From Chloroflexota bacterium (lineage in GTDB: Bacteria; Chloroflexota; Dormibacteria; Aeolococcales; Aeolococcaceae), in NCBI GenBank assembly GCA_003491925.1, contig DNAU01000011.1:1-8514 (forward strand): 8,514 nt of DNA, written 5' to 3'. Positions 1 through 5,889 of the stretch are shown here, piece after piece. The position numbers and the translations under genes were made by a program. The notes under the pieces are model-generated. The model was given only the letters and a program-made list of their open reading frames with translations. It searched no databases and was not told the origin of the DNA. Position 1 is the stretch's first letter, and each line of letters opens with the position of its first letter.

Positions 1-64
1 GCCTCGTGACCGACCGGCGCGCTTCCCGGCCGGGCGACCCAATGGATCGCCTCGCTCCCGCTCC

Positions 65-104
65 TGGTTGGGTCAGCGAGAGACTGACCCCGTAATGGTT
101 GGGT
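65..104. repeat. Direct repeat TGGTTGGGT x2 flanking a hairpin
   Basis: TGGTTGGGT occurs at 65-73 and again at 96-104, 31 bp apart. The reverse complement of its core, ACCCAA, lies at 37-42, exactly 31 bp before the TTGGGT at 68-73. A perfect 7-bp inverted repeat (GGGTCAG at 70-76, CTGACCC at 84-90, 7-nt loop) sits within the first interval. Three motif copies at about three helical turns, just downstream of a serine recombinase gene, could be a protein-binding array or part of a recombination site. That role is inference. No T-run follows the hairpin on either strand, so a simple intrinsic terminator is unlikely. The rest of 1-209 shows no gene. Confidence 0.45.
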
Positions 105-209
105 TGCGCAAGCGATCGCCGGCCACCTGACGGCGCCGCGCTGATCGCCGCTACCACCCCGCCAGTCTGACCGGCCTGCCCACGGATCTTTATCTGCACC
201 CGTCCGTAT

Positions 210-878
210 CTAGGCAGCCCGGCCACTGAGCACCTTGGCCACTGTGCTGGGCCACCATGCTGCGCCGCCGTGCGCGGTGGCGACGCCATCCGTCCGGAGC
301 CCGTCCGCGATGGCCGCCAGAGGGCGGCCAGCTCGACGTTCGTTAGCAATGCGGTCGACCACTGCGGCCGGCAGCACCGATGGCCGGCCGAGGCGCACTC
401 CCTGAGCGCGCCGAACGGCAAGCGCGTCCTTGGTCCGCTGGCCGATTAGGCGCCGCTCGAATTGGGCGATGGCAGCCAACACGTGGGCCATAACTTCCCC
501 CGAAGGAGTGCTCAGGTCGACTCCGAGGTCGAGCGCCACAAGCGCCCAACCGTCGTGCTCAGCCTCGGCAAGCAGCGCAGCCGCCTGCTGCACCGACCGG
601 GAGAGGCGATCTAGCTTAGCTACCACCAGCCCCCCAGCCTGACCTGCCTTACAGACGGCCAGTGCCCGCTGGAGGCCGGGACGGCCGACCACCTTGCCGG
701 ACCACCCGGCGTCCTCTTCGATACCCAGCAGCTCCCAGCCGCGCCGGTCGCACTCCTGACGGATCGCCCGGCGCTGCGCCTCCAGGCCAAGGCCGGAGTC
801 CGCCTGCTCGGCGGTGCTCACCCGAACGTACCCGACGACCGGTGACGTCCCCCGCCGCCGCAGCTTGGCTCGTCTCAT
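210..878 (-). CDS. Small serine recombinase (resolvase/invertase family)
   Basis: Encodes a 222-residue serine recombinase, which cuts and rejoins DNA through a 5'-phosphoserine link. The N-terminal catalytic domain begins with GYVRVSTAEQ, where Ser21 is the expected nucleophile and Arg19 an active-site arginine. The KLDRLSRS motif (residues 88-95) supplies further conserved Asp and Arg residues. The long E-helix region follows (about 127-150, ending in FERRLIGQRTK). A short C-terminal helix-turn-helix (about 165-222, starting GRPS) would bind the recombination site. Length fits the small resolvase/invertase class (about 180-220 residues) rather than large serine integrases. The frame is open upstream to 1007, but the extra residues have no family match, so I use the ATG at 876-878, directly before the catalytic domain. 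No clear Shine-Dalgarno precedes it. A TATGCT hexamer ending 6 nt before the ATG would suit a leaderless transcript. Nothing essential is missing, so the enzyme looks intact. Confidence 0.93.
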   Translation of the reverse strand: MRRAKLRRRGTSPVVGYVRVSTAEQADSGLGLEAQRRAIRQECDRRGWELLGIEEDAGWSGKVVGRPGLQRALAVCKAGQAGGLVVAKLDRLSRSVQQAAALLAEAEHDGWALVALDLGVDLSTPSGEVMAHVLAAIAQFERRLIGQRTKDALAVRRAQGVRLGRPSVLPAAVVDRIANERRAGRPLAAIADGLRTDGVATAHGGAAWWPSTVAKVLSGRAA

Positions 879-884
879 GCTCAA

Positions 885-914
885 AGCATACACTAAACGG
901 ACCTTTAGTGTATG
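885..914 (-). promoter_or_regulatory. Perfect 11-bp inverted repeat overlapping the probable recombinase promoter
   Basis: CATACACTAAA (887-897) and its exact reverse complement TTTAGTGTATG (904-914) are separated by 6 bp. On the minus strand the hexamer TATGCT (890 to 885) resembles a -10 element, and CATACA (914 to 909) lies 18 bp upstream as a weak -35 (3 of 6 consensus bases). The repeat arms would therefore overlap both promoter elements, with transcription starting at or near the ATG at 878. A dimeric protein binding here, possibly the recombinase itself, could block its own expression. Alternatively the repeat is a recombinase crossover or accessory site. The repeat is directly visible; the promoter and operator roles are inferred. 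Confidence 0.6.
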
Positions 915-1243
915 GCCTGCGGCCCGGGGATGGGCCGGCTGGGGACACTTGCCTTCCGATGCAACCGCCGGGCCTGTAACGACCCGGCATCCGTCGTCGA
1001 ATCGCACGCGCGGTGCCGGTAGAGTGCGGCCAGCACCCGCTCCGCCATGGGCATCGGCATAGGAGGGGGTTCGCAGCAGCTACACGGTTGCCGTCAATGC
1101 GATTCGGGAACAACTCGAGTTGGAGGAGTCCTGACCATCCAAGGGCCACCGTCGGCGGCCGAGCCAGCAGGCAGTTCGATGTACTCTGGGGGTCAGGACA
1201 GGGGGCCACGCGGCTGGCGCCTGCCGAAGAGGTTCAGCGAGAA
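915..1243. other. Intergenic region without a supported gene
   Basis: This stretch separates the leftward serine recombinase from the rightward Cys-rich gene. Open frames cross it on both strands, but they are low-complexity GC-rich readings with no recognisable domain and no good ribosome site. It contains the left copy of a 14-bp direct repeat (1166-1179). It also holds a short inverted repeat CCGGCA/TGCCGG (985-990 approximately, and 1014-1019) with a loop of about 24 nt. It presumably carries the promoter of the 1244 gene, but no convincing -35/-10 pair was found. Confidence 0.5.
1166..1179 (+). repeat. Left copy of 14-bp direct repeat (AGCAGGCAGTTCGA)
   Basis: AGCAGGCAGTTCGA is repeated exactly at 2637-2650 in the same orientation, 1471 bp away. 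The bases on either side of the 14-mer differ between the copies. The two copies bracket the Cys-rich gene and the truncated tyrosine recombinase, as the ends of an integrated unit would. An exact 14-bp match in a window of this size can occasionally arise by chance, so the attachment-site or target-duplication reading is tentative. Confidence 0.5.
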
Positions 1244-1786
1244 ATGAATGAGCGGTCTTTTCCCACCGAAGAAGCGGTGAATGCCTGGCTCGCGGAACAC
1301 CATGACGTGTCCCACGCGTCAGTCGCCGAGGTGGACCAAGCCGCCGCGGCAGAGGCCGAAACGTCCACTCTTGGGAAACGGGCCGTCCTCTTCAGCGGCC
1401 TCACCCACGGGCCGGACTCCTGGGGCTATATCGGAAATAAACCCAAGTACAATCTAGTCGAGCGCCTCGCGGCGCGCATGCTCCTAGCGGCCATGAGCGC
1501 CGGAATCAAACCCTTTTGTCCGCACTTTGACGAAGTCAGGCCGCTAAGTGTGCTTTGCGATCCGCCCTCGGTGGTGTGCCTTGAATGCGCGCCCACCATG
1601 GTCAAGCGTCTGATCAATCAGCCGTTGCGCTGGCAAGGACTGTGCGACGCCTGCGGCTCCCGGGGCGGAGTGATGTTCTTTGTTCAGATCAACCTCGGCA
1701 ATATGCTCATAGCAGGCAACGTGTGCGCAAACTGCGACCGATACATGAAGGGCGCAGTGAACGACGAGCAGATTGGGCCCCTGTAA
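1244..1786 (+). CDS. Cys-rich, probably zinc-binding protein of unknown function
   Basis: I do not recognise this 180-residue protein. Residues 1-45 are polar and Ala/Glu-rich, probably helical or partly disordered (AVNAWLAEHH at 11-20). Residues 68-88 form a likely helix (NLVERLAARMLLAAM). The C-terminal half carries three CxxC pairs: CLEC (112-115), CDAC (134-137) and CANC (161-164), plus Cys92 with nearby His94 (FCPH) and Cys105. Eight cysteines in this spacing could form two structural zinc sites, as in zinc-ribbon or treble-clef proteins that bind nucleic acid or protein partners; this is inference. The frame is open back to 1013, but that part is arginine-rich and featureless, and the ATG at 1244 follows purine-rich sequence (AAGAGG about 11 nt upstream). 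Parts of the gene, around 1425-1545, are visibly less GC-rich than the flanking recombinase genes, suggesting separate origin. It ends 65 bp before the truncated integrase, in the same direction. Confidence 0.7.
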   Translation: MNERSFPTEEAVNAWLAEHHDVSHASVAEVDQAAAAEAETSTLGKRAVLFSGLTHGPDSWGYIGNKPKYNLVERLAARMLLAAMSAGIKPFCPHFDEVRPLSVLCDPPSVVCLECAPTMVKRLINQPLRWQGLCDACGSRGGVMFFVQINLGNMLIAGNVCANCDRYMKGAVNDEQIGPL

Positions 1787-1851
1787 CCGCCCGGCCGTCA
1801 CCGTTTGATCTACCCGCTCTTGCTGGGCAGCCCGGCCCTCAACGGAACGGA

Positions 1852-2457
1852 ATGCTAACCCGCGCCGCCCTCTGGAGCTTCCTCGGTGAGCTGCGGGCGC
1901 TCTTCGCTGCCTGCGCGGCCGACCCCATCCGGTCTCGAGGTGCCCGGAACGGCTGTGCGCTGGCCCTCCTCTACGGTTGCGGTTTGCGCCGTGCCGAGGC
2001 GGTCGCCGCCGACCTGGTCGACGTCGACCCGGAGAGCGGCACCGTCACCGTCCGCCTCGGGAAGGGCCGGCGGGCCCGCCTCGTCTACCTCCGCGCCGGT
2101 GGACGGGCCGCGCTTGCCGCCTGGCTCGCCTTCTGCGGCGGCGACCCCGGGCCGCTGCTCCACCCAATACGCAAGGGGGGCGGTTCGAACGCGATCGAGC
2201 CGCGCCGTCCCTCCCCCGAAGCCCTCGCCGGTCTCCTCGAGCGCGTCGCCAGAGCCGCCAGCCTGGTGACGCCGGCGAGCCCCCACGACCTCGGCCGGAG
2301 TTTCGTATCGGATCTGCTCGACGCGGGCGCGGACCTCTCCGCCGCCCAGCAGCTCGCCGGCCACTCCTCGCCGACGACCACCGCCCGCTACGACCGCCGC
2401 GGCGAGCGCGCCAAGCAGTGTGCCGCCCAGATGCTCCACGTGCCGTTCGGCGGCTGA
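1852..2457 (+). pseudogene. Truncated, probably inactive tyrosine recombinase (integrase catalytic domain)
   Basis: The 201-residue reading from the ATG at 1852 covers only the catalytic domain of an XerC/D-like tyrosine recombinase. The usual N-terminal core-binding domain of about 90-100 residues is absent; the frame upstream overlaps the Cys-rich gene and has no family resemblance. Family features are clear: GELRALFAAC (12-21), GLRRAEA with catalytic Arg46, KGRRAR with catalytic Lys71, LAGHSSPTTTARYDRRGE (168-185) with His171 and nucleophile Tyr180. The HxxR motif is damaged: it reads HDLGRS (145-150), so the position expected to be Arg148 is Gly, with an Arg one residue later. The Gly codon is GGC at 2293-2295, one base from the Arg codon CGC. 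Loss of the DNA-clamping domain plus the HxxR arginine indicates decay. GGAACGG just before the ATG could act as a ribosome site, so a short protein may still be made. Confidence 0.8.
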
Positions 2458-2493
2458 GGAGAGCGGAAGGTTCGCCTTGGGTGGCTGATTGAG

Positions 2494-2588
2494 CCCTCGA
2501 AGGGACGGATTTCGGCCTGACACGAGGGGTGCGAGGCGAGGGCTAGTGCTGTTTTCTTCGAGGGTCTTCGAATAGCGCTCTGTATGAT
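2494..2588 (+). promoter_or_regulatory. Repeat-rich leader upstream of the 2621 gene with possible -10 element
   Basis: This short intergenic stretch holds a 9-bp inverted repeat: CCCTCGAAG at 2494-2502 and CTTCGAGGG at 2556-2564. A direct repeat TCTTCGA occurs at 2555-2561 and 2565-2571, exactly 10 bp (one helical turn) apart. TATGAT at 2583-2588 resembles a -10 hexamer, 33 bp before the ATG at 2621, but no good -35 is placed 16-18 bp upstream. The arrangement suits an operator-controlled promoter for the downstream gene; function is inferred. Confidence 0.4.
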
Positions 2589-2620
2589 GCCTCTATGACT
2601 AGGCGTTCTGGCGTCCACCG

Positions 2621-3802
2621 ATGAGTAGCCTTGGGGAGCAGGCAGTTCGAGTGAGCCCTATCCCAAGTCGATGGGTAGCGGAGGCCAGGCTACGAGCTGG
2701 CCTGCCCGGGGAGTGGTATCGCCAAGACGGCCTCTGGTGGGCCACTGCTCAGGCGAGCACACCTTGGACGCAGCGGGTGGGCGGGGCCGGGCTTTCCGAC
2801 GCCTGGGCTCTCTGGACGTGGTTGACGTCGCAGGGCGCGGAACGCGCTGGCGTGGCTGGGATGATCTCTCTCCTCCGCGACATCGGCGGGGACCCGGGGG
2901 TGTTGGGCTCGGTCGGGCGCCAACGGTGGTGCACGGATCCGTCCCTCGGTGGTCATCTAGTCGCCCTGGGGTGTGGTGGCGGAGCGGGCGTCGTCGTGCC
3001 GGGGCCGTCTCTCGAGGATAGTGCCCGGGATCTGGGCTACCGCATGGTTTGGTGGTGGCCGACATGGGTTGTGTCAGGGCCCGCGGGGAGCCCGGCCCCA
3101 ATAGCTGAGGCGGTCCGCCGAGCGGCTGGTCGGGCCGGAGCTGGGCAGGGTGAGCGTGAACTGATCGAGGAGGTGGAGGCCGGGACCCTGTTCCCCGCGC
3201 TCGTTGATCTCGAGCGTGAGCGGGCGGCCCGGTGGCTTCGTGCCGACCCCAGCCTCGGGAGGGTGCTTCTGCTGGGGCCGCTGCCGGTGGCAAGGGGCCG
3301 CTGGGGTACGTCGCTACGGCACGCGTCCGGGTATCTGGACGCGGACGGCGGATTGTCGATGGCGGGGTGGTGGCGGCTCGCCTTCCTAGCTCGGCAGGGG
3401 GTTGGCCCGACAGAGTGCTATCGCCAGCGGCGCCTCCGGGACAAGAAGGTCCGGCGGCACCTGCGGCTGGTCCAGAAGATATGCCTTCGACTCATGCGCG
3501 ATGAGGGGTGCATCCCCCTCGGGGTGGAGTTTTCCGCGGTTGAGTGGGTGATCAAGCGGGAAACGGGCGTCCGCGCCGACGCATTGCTGGTTGGAGCGAG
3601 CGGGCAGCTCATTTGGGTCGAGGTGATGCGGCGCGAGCTGCGCCGGTCGAGCGGCGGGCAGGCGCTCAAGTACCGGCTATTGGAGAGCACTCATCTCCCC
3701 TACGTCGCTGACCGGCTCCGGCGTCCCGTCGAGTACGTCCTGCAGGTGCCCAGCGGGACGACCACCAAGGAGATCCGCCCGCTTGGCGGGAACGGGTGGT
3801 GA
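2621..3802 (+). CDS. Protein of unknown function with replication-relaxation-like C-terminal region
   Basis: A 393-residue protein without a family I can name firmly. Residues 1-160 are rich in Trp and Gly (GLWWATAQ at 37-44, MVWWWPTWV at 142-150) and contain no membrane segment or signal peptide. Residues 162-210 are charged and helical. Residues 250-297 (WWRLAFLARQG to MRDEGCI) could form a winged-helix, with a basic stretch RQRRLRDKKVRRHLR (268-282). Residues 317-352 read VRADALL, then LIWVEVMRREL, then ALKYRLL, a spacing like the D-x(n)-E-x-[DK]...K-x-x-Y pattern of plasmid replication-relaxation proteins and PD-(D/E)XK-like folds. Asp320, Glu334 and Lys350 would be the key positions. Met336 stands where a nuclease would normally have Lys, so cleavage activity is doubtful. 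The ATG at 2621 has a weak ribosome site; an in-frame GTG at 2651 is preceded by GGGGAG and is an alternative. The gene converges on the Lon-type ATPase, 91 bp away. Confidence 0.7.
   Translation: MSSLGEQAVRVSPIPSRWVAEARLRAGLPGEWYRQDGLWWATAQASTPWTQRVGGAGLSDAWALWTWLTSQGAERAGVAGMISLLRDIGGDPGVLGSVGRQRWCTDPSLGGHLVALGCGGGAGVVVPGPSLEDSARDLGYRMVWWWPTWVVSGPAGSPAPIAEAVRRAAGRAGAGQGERELIEEVEAGTLFPALVDLERERAARWLRADPSLGRVLLLGPLPVARGRWGTSLRHASGYLDADGGLSMAGWWRLAFLARQGVGPTECYRQRRLRDKKVRRHLRLVQKICLRLMRDEGCIPLGVEFSAVEWVIKRETGVRADALLVGASGQLIWVEVMRRELRRSSGGQALKYRLLESTHLPYVADRLRRPVEYVLQVPSGTTTKEIRPLGGNGW
2637..2650 (+). repeat. Right copy of 14-bp direct repeat (AGCAGGCAGTTCGA)
   Basis: Exact same-orientation copy of 1166-1179. 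It falls inside the first codons of the 2621 gene (encoding EQAVR), directly before the alternative GTG start at 2651. If the repeats mark an inserted unit, the insertion would have reshaped the 5' end of this gene. That is one reason to consider the GTG at 2651 as the older start. Confidence 0.5.
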
Positions 3803-3893
3803 GAGCGTGGTTGCCGGCGCTGCGACGGCGGTCACCGGACGCGGGCGCGCTGGGCCCTCCTCCTGACTCTCGCGTGGACGACCGCAATCGCCG

Positions 3894-5102
3894 TCATCGA
3901 TCCAGTTGTGGGTGGCTCGGAACAGCCGGACCAGCGGGTACGACCCGGAAACCGATCGCCGTCGCCGCCTCCCCGACCCGCACCCAGGACCGCGCCAAAC
4001 TCGGATCCACACGGATCGGGCGGCCCGTCTCTAGGTAACAGCGCAGGGCCCTGGAGACGACCGTGGTGAGCCGCTGCTCCAGCTGGCGCAGACCTTTGCT
4101 CAGCGGATAGCCGGCGACCAGGCATTCGACGACCTCGGTGCCGATCTGCAATTCCTCCCCGATAGCGAGGTGCTGGAGCATCCGCGGCAGGATATGAGTG
4201 GACCCGATCGCGATCTGTTCATCTCGCGTGTACCCGGGGAGCCGAATCAGCCGGAGGCGATCCTTGAGTGGAGCAGGGATCTCCGCCTCATCGTTGGCCG
4301 TGGCCACGAAGGCTGCCTCTGAGAAGTCGAGGTCGACGCCATCGAGATACTCATCGTTCACTGCGTGATTTCGGGAGGGATCGAGTAGATGGAGGATCAC
4401 TGGTAAGGGATCCCGCGCCGGGTGACGGGTTAGCTTGTCGATCTCGTCCAGGAGGACCACGAGCTCACTGGGGTGCCTCCCAGAGCTAATCAGCCGACGC
4501 ACGATCTCCCCGGGACGCGCCCCCATGTAGGCGCGGTCACTCCCAATGAGGAAGACCGTGTCAGAGCCGGCGAGCGCGAAGCTCTCCAGGTGCCGCCTGG
4601 ATGCGGTTGCGATCGCCCAGGCGATGCTCGTCTTTCCGGTCCCGGGTGGCCCGACCAAGCAGAGAGAGACCCCTCCACCCGCTCCCGCGGGCAGACCCCT
4701 TCGCCGTGTCCACTCGTGAATCGCCAGCCAGTCGAGGACGGCCTCCTTCACCTCTCCTAGCCCGGCGTGGCTCTCGTCCAAGGCGCGGCGGGCCTCTTGG
4801 AGGTCGAGACAGGGCCGGGGAGATGCCTCCCAGCAGATGCCGAGCAGATAGTTGATCGCCGCGCGCGAGCGATCAGAACCCGTGGTTTCCACCAGATTCC
4901 GTTCGCGCCTGAGCGCGCGCTGGACCTTCACGGGCAACCCTGCGATGGACCGGTCATCCCAGTTCTCGTCAGGCTGCATATCTGGCTGCGGTGCGTTCAC
5001 TGGCAAGGCACACATAGATACCCCCACGAAGGCGCGCCCGTGCGTTGAACTCCGGGCAGGGTGCCCCGACCAGCTGCCAGCCAGTGGGGTGAGGGTCGTC
5101 AT
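3894..5102 (-). CDS. Lon-type AAA+ ATPase lacking a protease domain
   Basis: The 402-residue protein matches the ATPase module of Lon, the ATP-dependent protease that unfolds and threads substrates, but not its protease half. Residues 60-110 resemble the helical linker preceding the Lon AAA+ domain, including an ICWE counterpart of Lon's LPW and DLQEARRALDESHAGLGEVK. Then come Walker A GPPGTGKT (151-158), pore-loop motif AYMGARPG (191-198), Walker B VVLLDEID (215-222), sensor-1 ATAN (Asn270), candidate arginine finger Arg282 in DRLRLIRLPGYT, and sensor-2 Arg339 in GLRQLEQR. The protein stops about 60 residues after the lid, where Lon would continue for roughly 200 residues with a Ser-Lys dyad; no such domain follows in any frame. 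The substrate-binding N-domain is also missing. The ATG at 5102 follows GGAGAG with 7-nt spacing; an internal ATG at 5015, preceded by GGGGG, is an alternative. All ATPase residues are intact, so it is probably an active cytoplasmic unfoldase or remodelling ATPase. Partner unknown. Confidence 0.88.
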   Translation of the reverse strand: MTTLTPLAGSWSGHPARSSTHGRAFVGVSMCALPVNAPQPDMQPDENWDDRSIAGLPVKVQRALRRERNLVETTGSDRSRAAINYLLGICWEASPRPCLDLQEARRALDESHAGLGEVKEAVLDWLAIHEWTRRRGLPAGAGGGVSLCLVGPPGTGKTSIAWAIATASRRHLESFALAGSDTVFLIGSDRAYMGARPGEIVRRLISSGRHPSELVVLLDEIDKLTRHPARDPLPVILHLLDPSRNHAVNDEYLDGVDLDFSEAAFVATANDEAEIPAPLKDRLRLIRLPGYTRDEQIAIGSTHILPRMLQHLAIGEELQIGTEVVECLVAGYPLSKGLRQLEQRLTTVVSRALRCYLETGRPIRVDPSLARSWVRVGEAATAIGFRVVPAGPAVPSHPQLDR

Positions 5103-5589
5103 GCAGAGACTCTCCAGACATCCGGCTGTGGTGCCTCGACGGCCCCGCTACAGCCTCGTGGCCCGGAGAGGTCGTCGAACATCCAAAGCAAAGCACTACC
5201 CACGTTAGCTCGCAAACAGAGGGAGACCACCGCGCGTGGCCAACCCACGCCCGACGGAGGCCTCCTCGCGCACCCGGGCACGCGCGTACGGCTGTGCCCC
5301 AGGGACCGTGTCCCTGCGGACGCCGAACGACCGGCGATGCAGCCGATCGCTGGAGCTCGGGTGCGCCGCGCCTAGGCTGTGCGCCTCTCGACGCGCTGTG
5401 CCGCGCCGACTCACCGCCTCGTCGCCGGCGCCCGCGCAGCACGCGTGGGTGGGGATGCTGGGGGCGAGGGGCTCGGCGGATGGCCTACTGGCGCGATGGC
5501 GCCGACGAAGCTGGTCACTCACGGCCTCGGCTCGAGGCGCGGGGCGCGGCAGATGTGACAAGCGCCTGCCAGCTGCGTTTCACTAGCGA

Positions 5590-5641
5590 GAAGGCGTTCC
5601 TCCGCCCGCGCCGGAGGACGATGTCCACGCGGACGGCCTTC
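5590..5641. repeat. Nested inverted repeats able to form a three-way junction
   Basis: An outer pair GAAGGC (5590-5595) and GCCTTC (5636-5641) encloses two hairpins. One is TCCTCCG (5598-5604) with CGGAGGA (5612-5618), and the other is GTCC (5623-5626) with GGAC (5631-5634). Together they could fold as a 52-nt branched structure in DNA or RNA. No T-run follows on either strand, so it is not a standard terminator. It may be a small structured RNA element, a recombination site, or simply a consequence of high GC. Confidence 0.4.
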
Positions 5642-5662
5642 TGACCTCCGCGAGACGGGGGC

Positions 5663-5684
5663 GGGCTAACTTCTGACTTAGCCC
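5663..5684 (-). terminator. Hairpin GGGCTAA / TTAGCCC downstream of the secreted-protein gene
   Basis: GGGCTAA (5663-5669) and TTAGCCC (5678-5684) form a perfect 7-bp stem with an 8-nt loop. It lies about 205 bp past the stop codon of the leftward gene at 5890-6804. It could end that transcript, but there is no U-tract on the minus strand, so termination is only a possibility. Confidence 0.25.
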
Positions 5685-5889
5685 CACGTGCTCTCAGCAA
5701 GCCACGTCGCGATGGAGACGCGGCAGACGCGCAACGTGGTGCCCCAGATGGGGGACCATGCAGCGTCAGTAGCGGCAGGACGGGACGTGGGCAGCAATGT
5801 ACCGCTCGTCAGGGTCCGCAACAATCGGCTGGAGGCGGAGGCGCCGGCAGGAGCGCTGGGGCGCTGAGTGATGGGCGGGGCGACCTCGA

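Larger units (their letters stand above)
5103..5889. other. 787-bp region without a supported gene
   Basis: It lies between two leftward genes. Several open frames cross it on both strands, but all are Arg/Ala/Pro-rich GC artefacts without a domain or convincing start. It should hold the promoter of the Lon-type ATPase near 5103-5220 and the transcript end of the secreted-protein gene. I could not pick a convincing -35/-10 pair. Structured repeats at 5590-5641 and 5663-5684 are listed separately. A decayed gene here is possible but cannot be shown. Confidence 0.5.

Noticed and set aside
879..1007. Longer N-terminus for the serine recombinase starting at 1007
   Set aside because: The extra 43 residues have no family resemblance and would run through the inverted repeat. 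The ATG at 878 sits directly before the conserved catalytic domain.
649..1209. Leftward 186-residue open frame
   Set aside because: Out-of-frame shadow of the serine recombinase and its upstream region, Arg/Pro-rich with no domain.
1585..1851. Upstream extension of the truncated tyrosine recombinase to 290 residues
   Set aside because: It overlaps the Cys-rich gene in another frame, and its sequence does not resemble a core-binding domain.
2182..2190. GGTTCGAAC, resembling a tRNA T-loop
   Set aside because: It lies inside the integrase reading frame, and no acceptor, D or anticodon stems are found around it.
3803..3893. Lon protease domain continuing past the ATPase stop
   Set aside because: No Ser/Lys protease motifs in any leftward frame here, and the convergent gene ends 91 bp away.
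5205..5561. Open frames on both strands in the gene-free stretch
   Set aside because: Overlapping frames of similar length on both strands with skewed Arg/Ala/Pro content are typical of GC-rich noncoding sequence.
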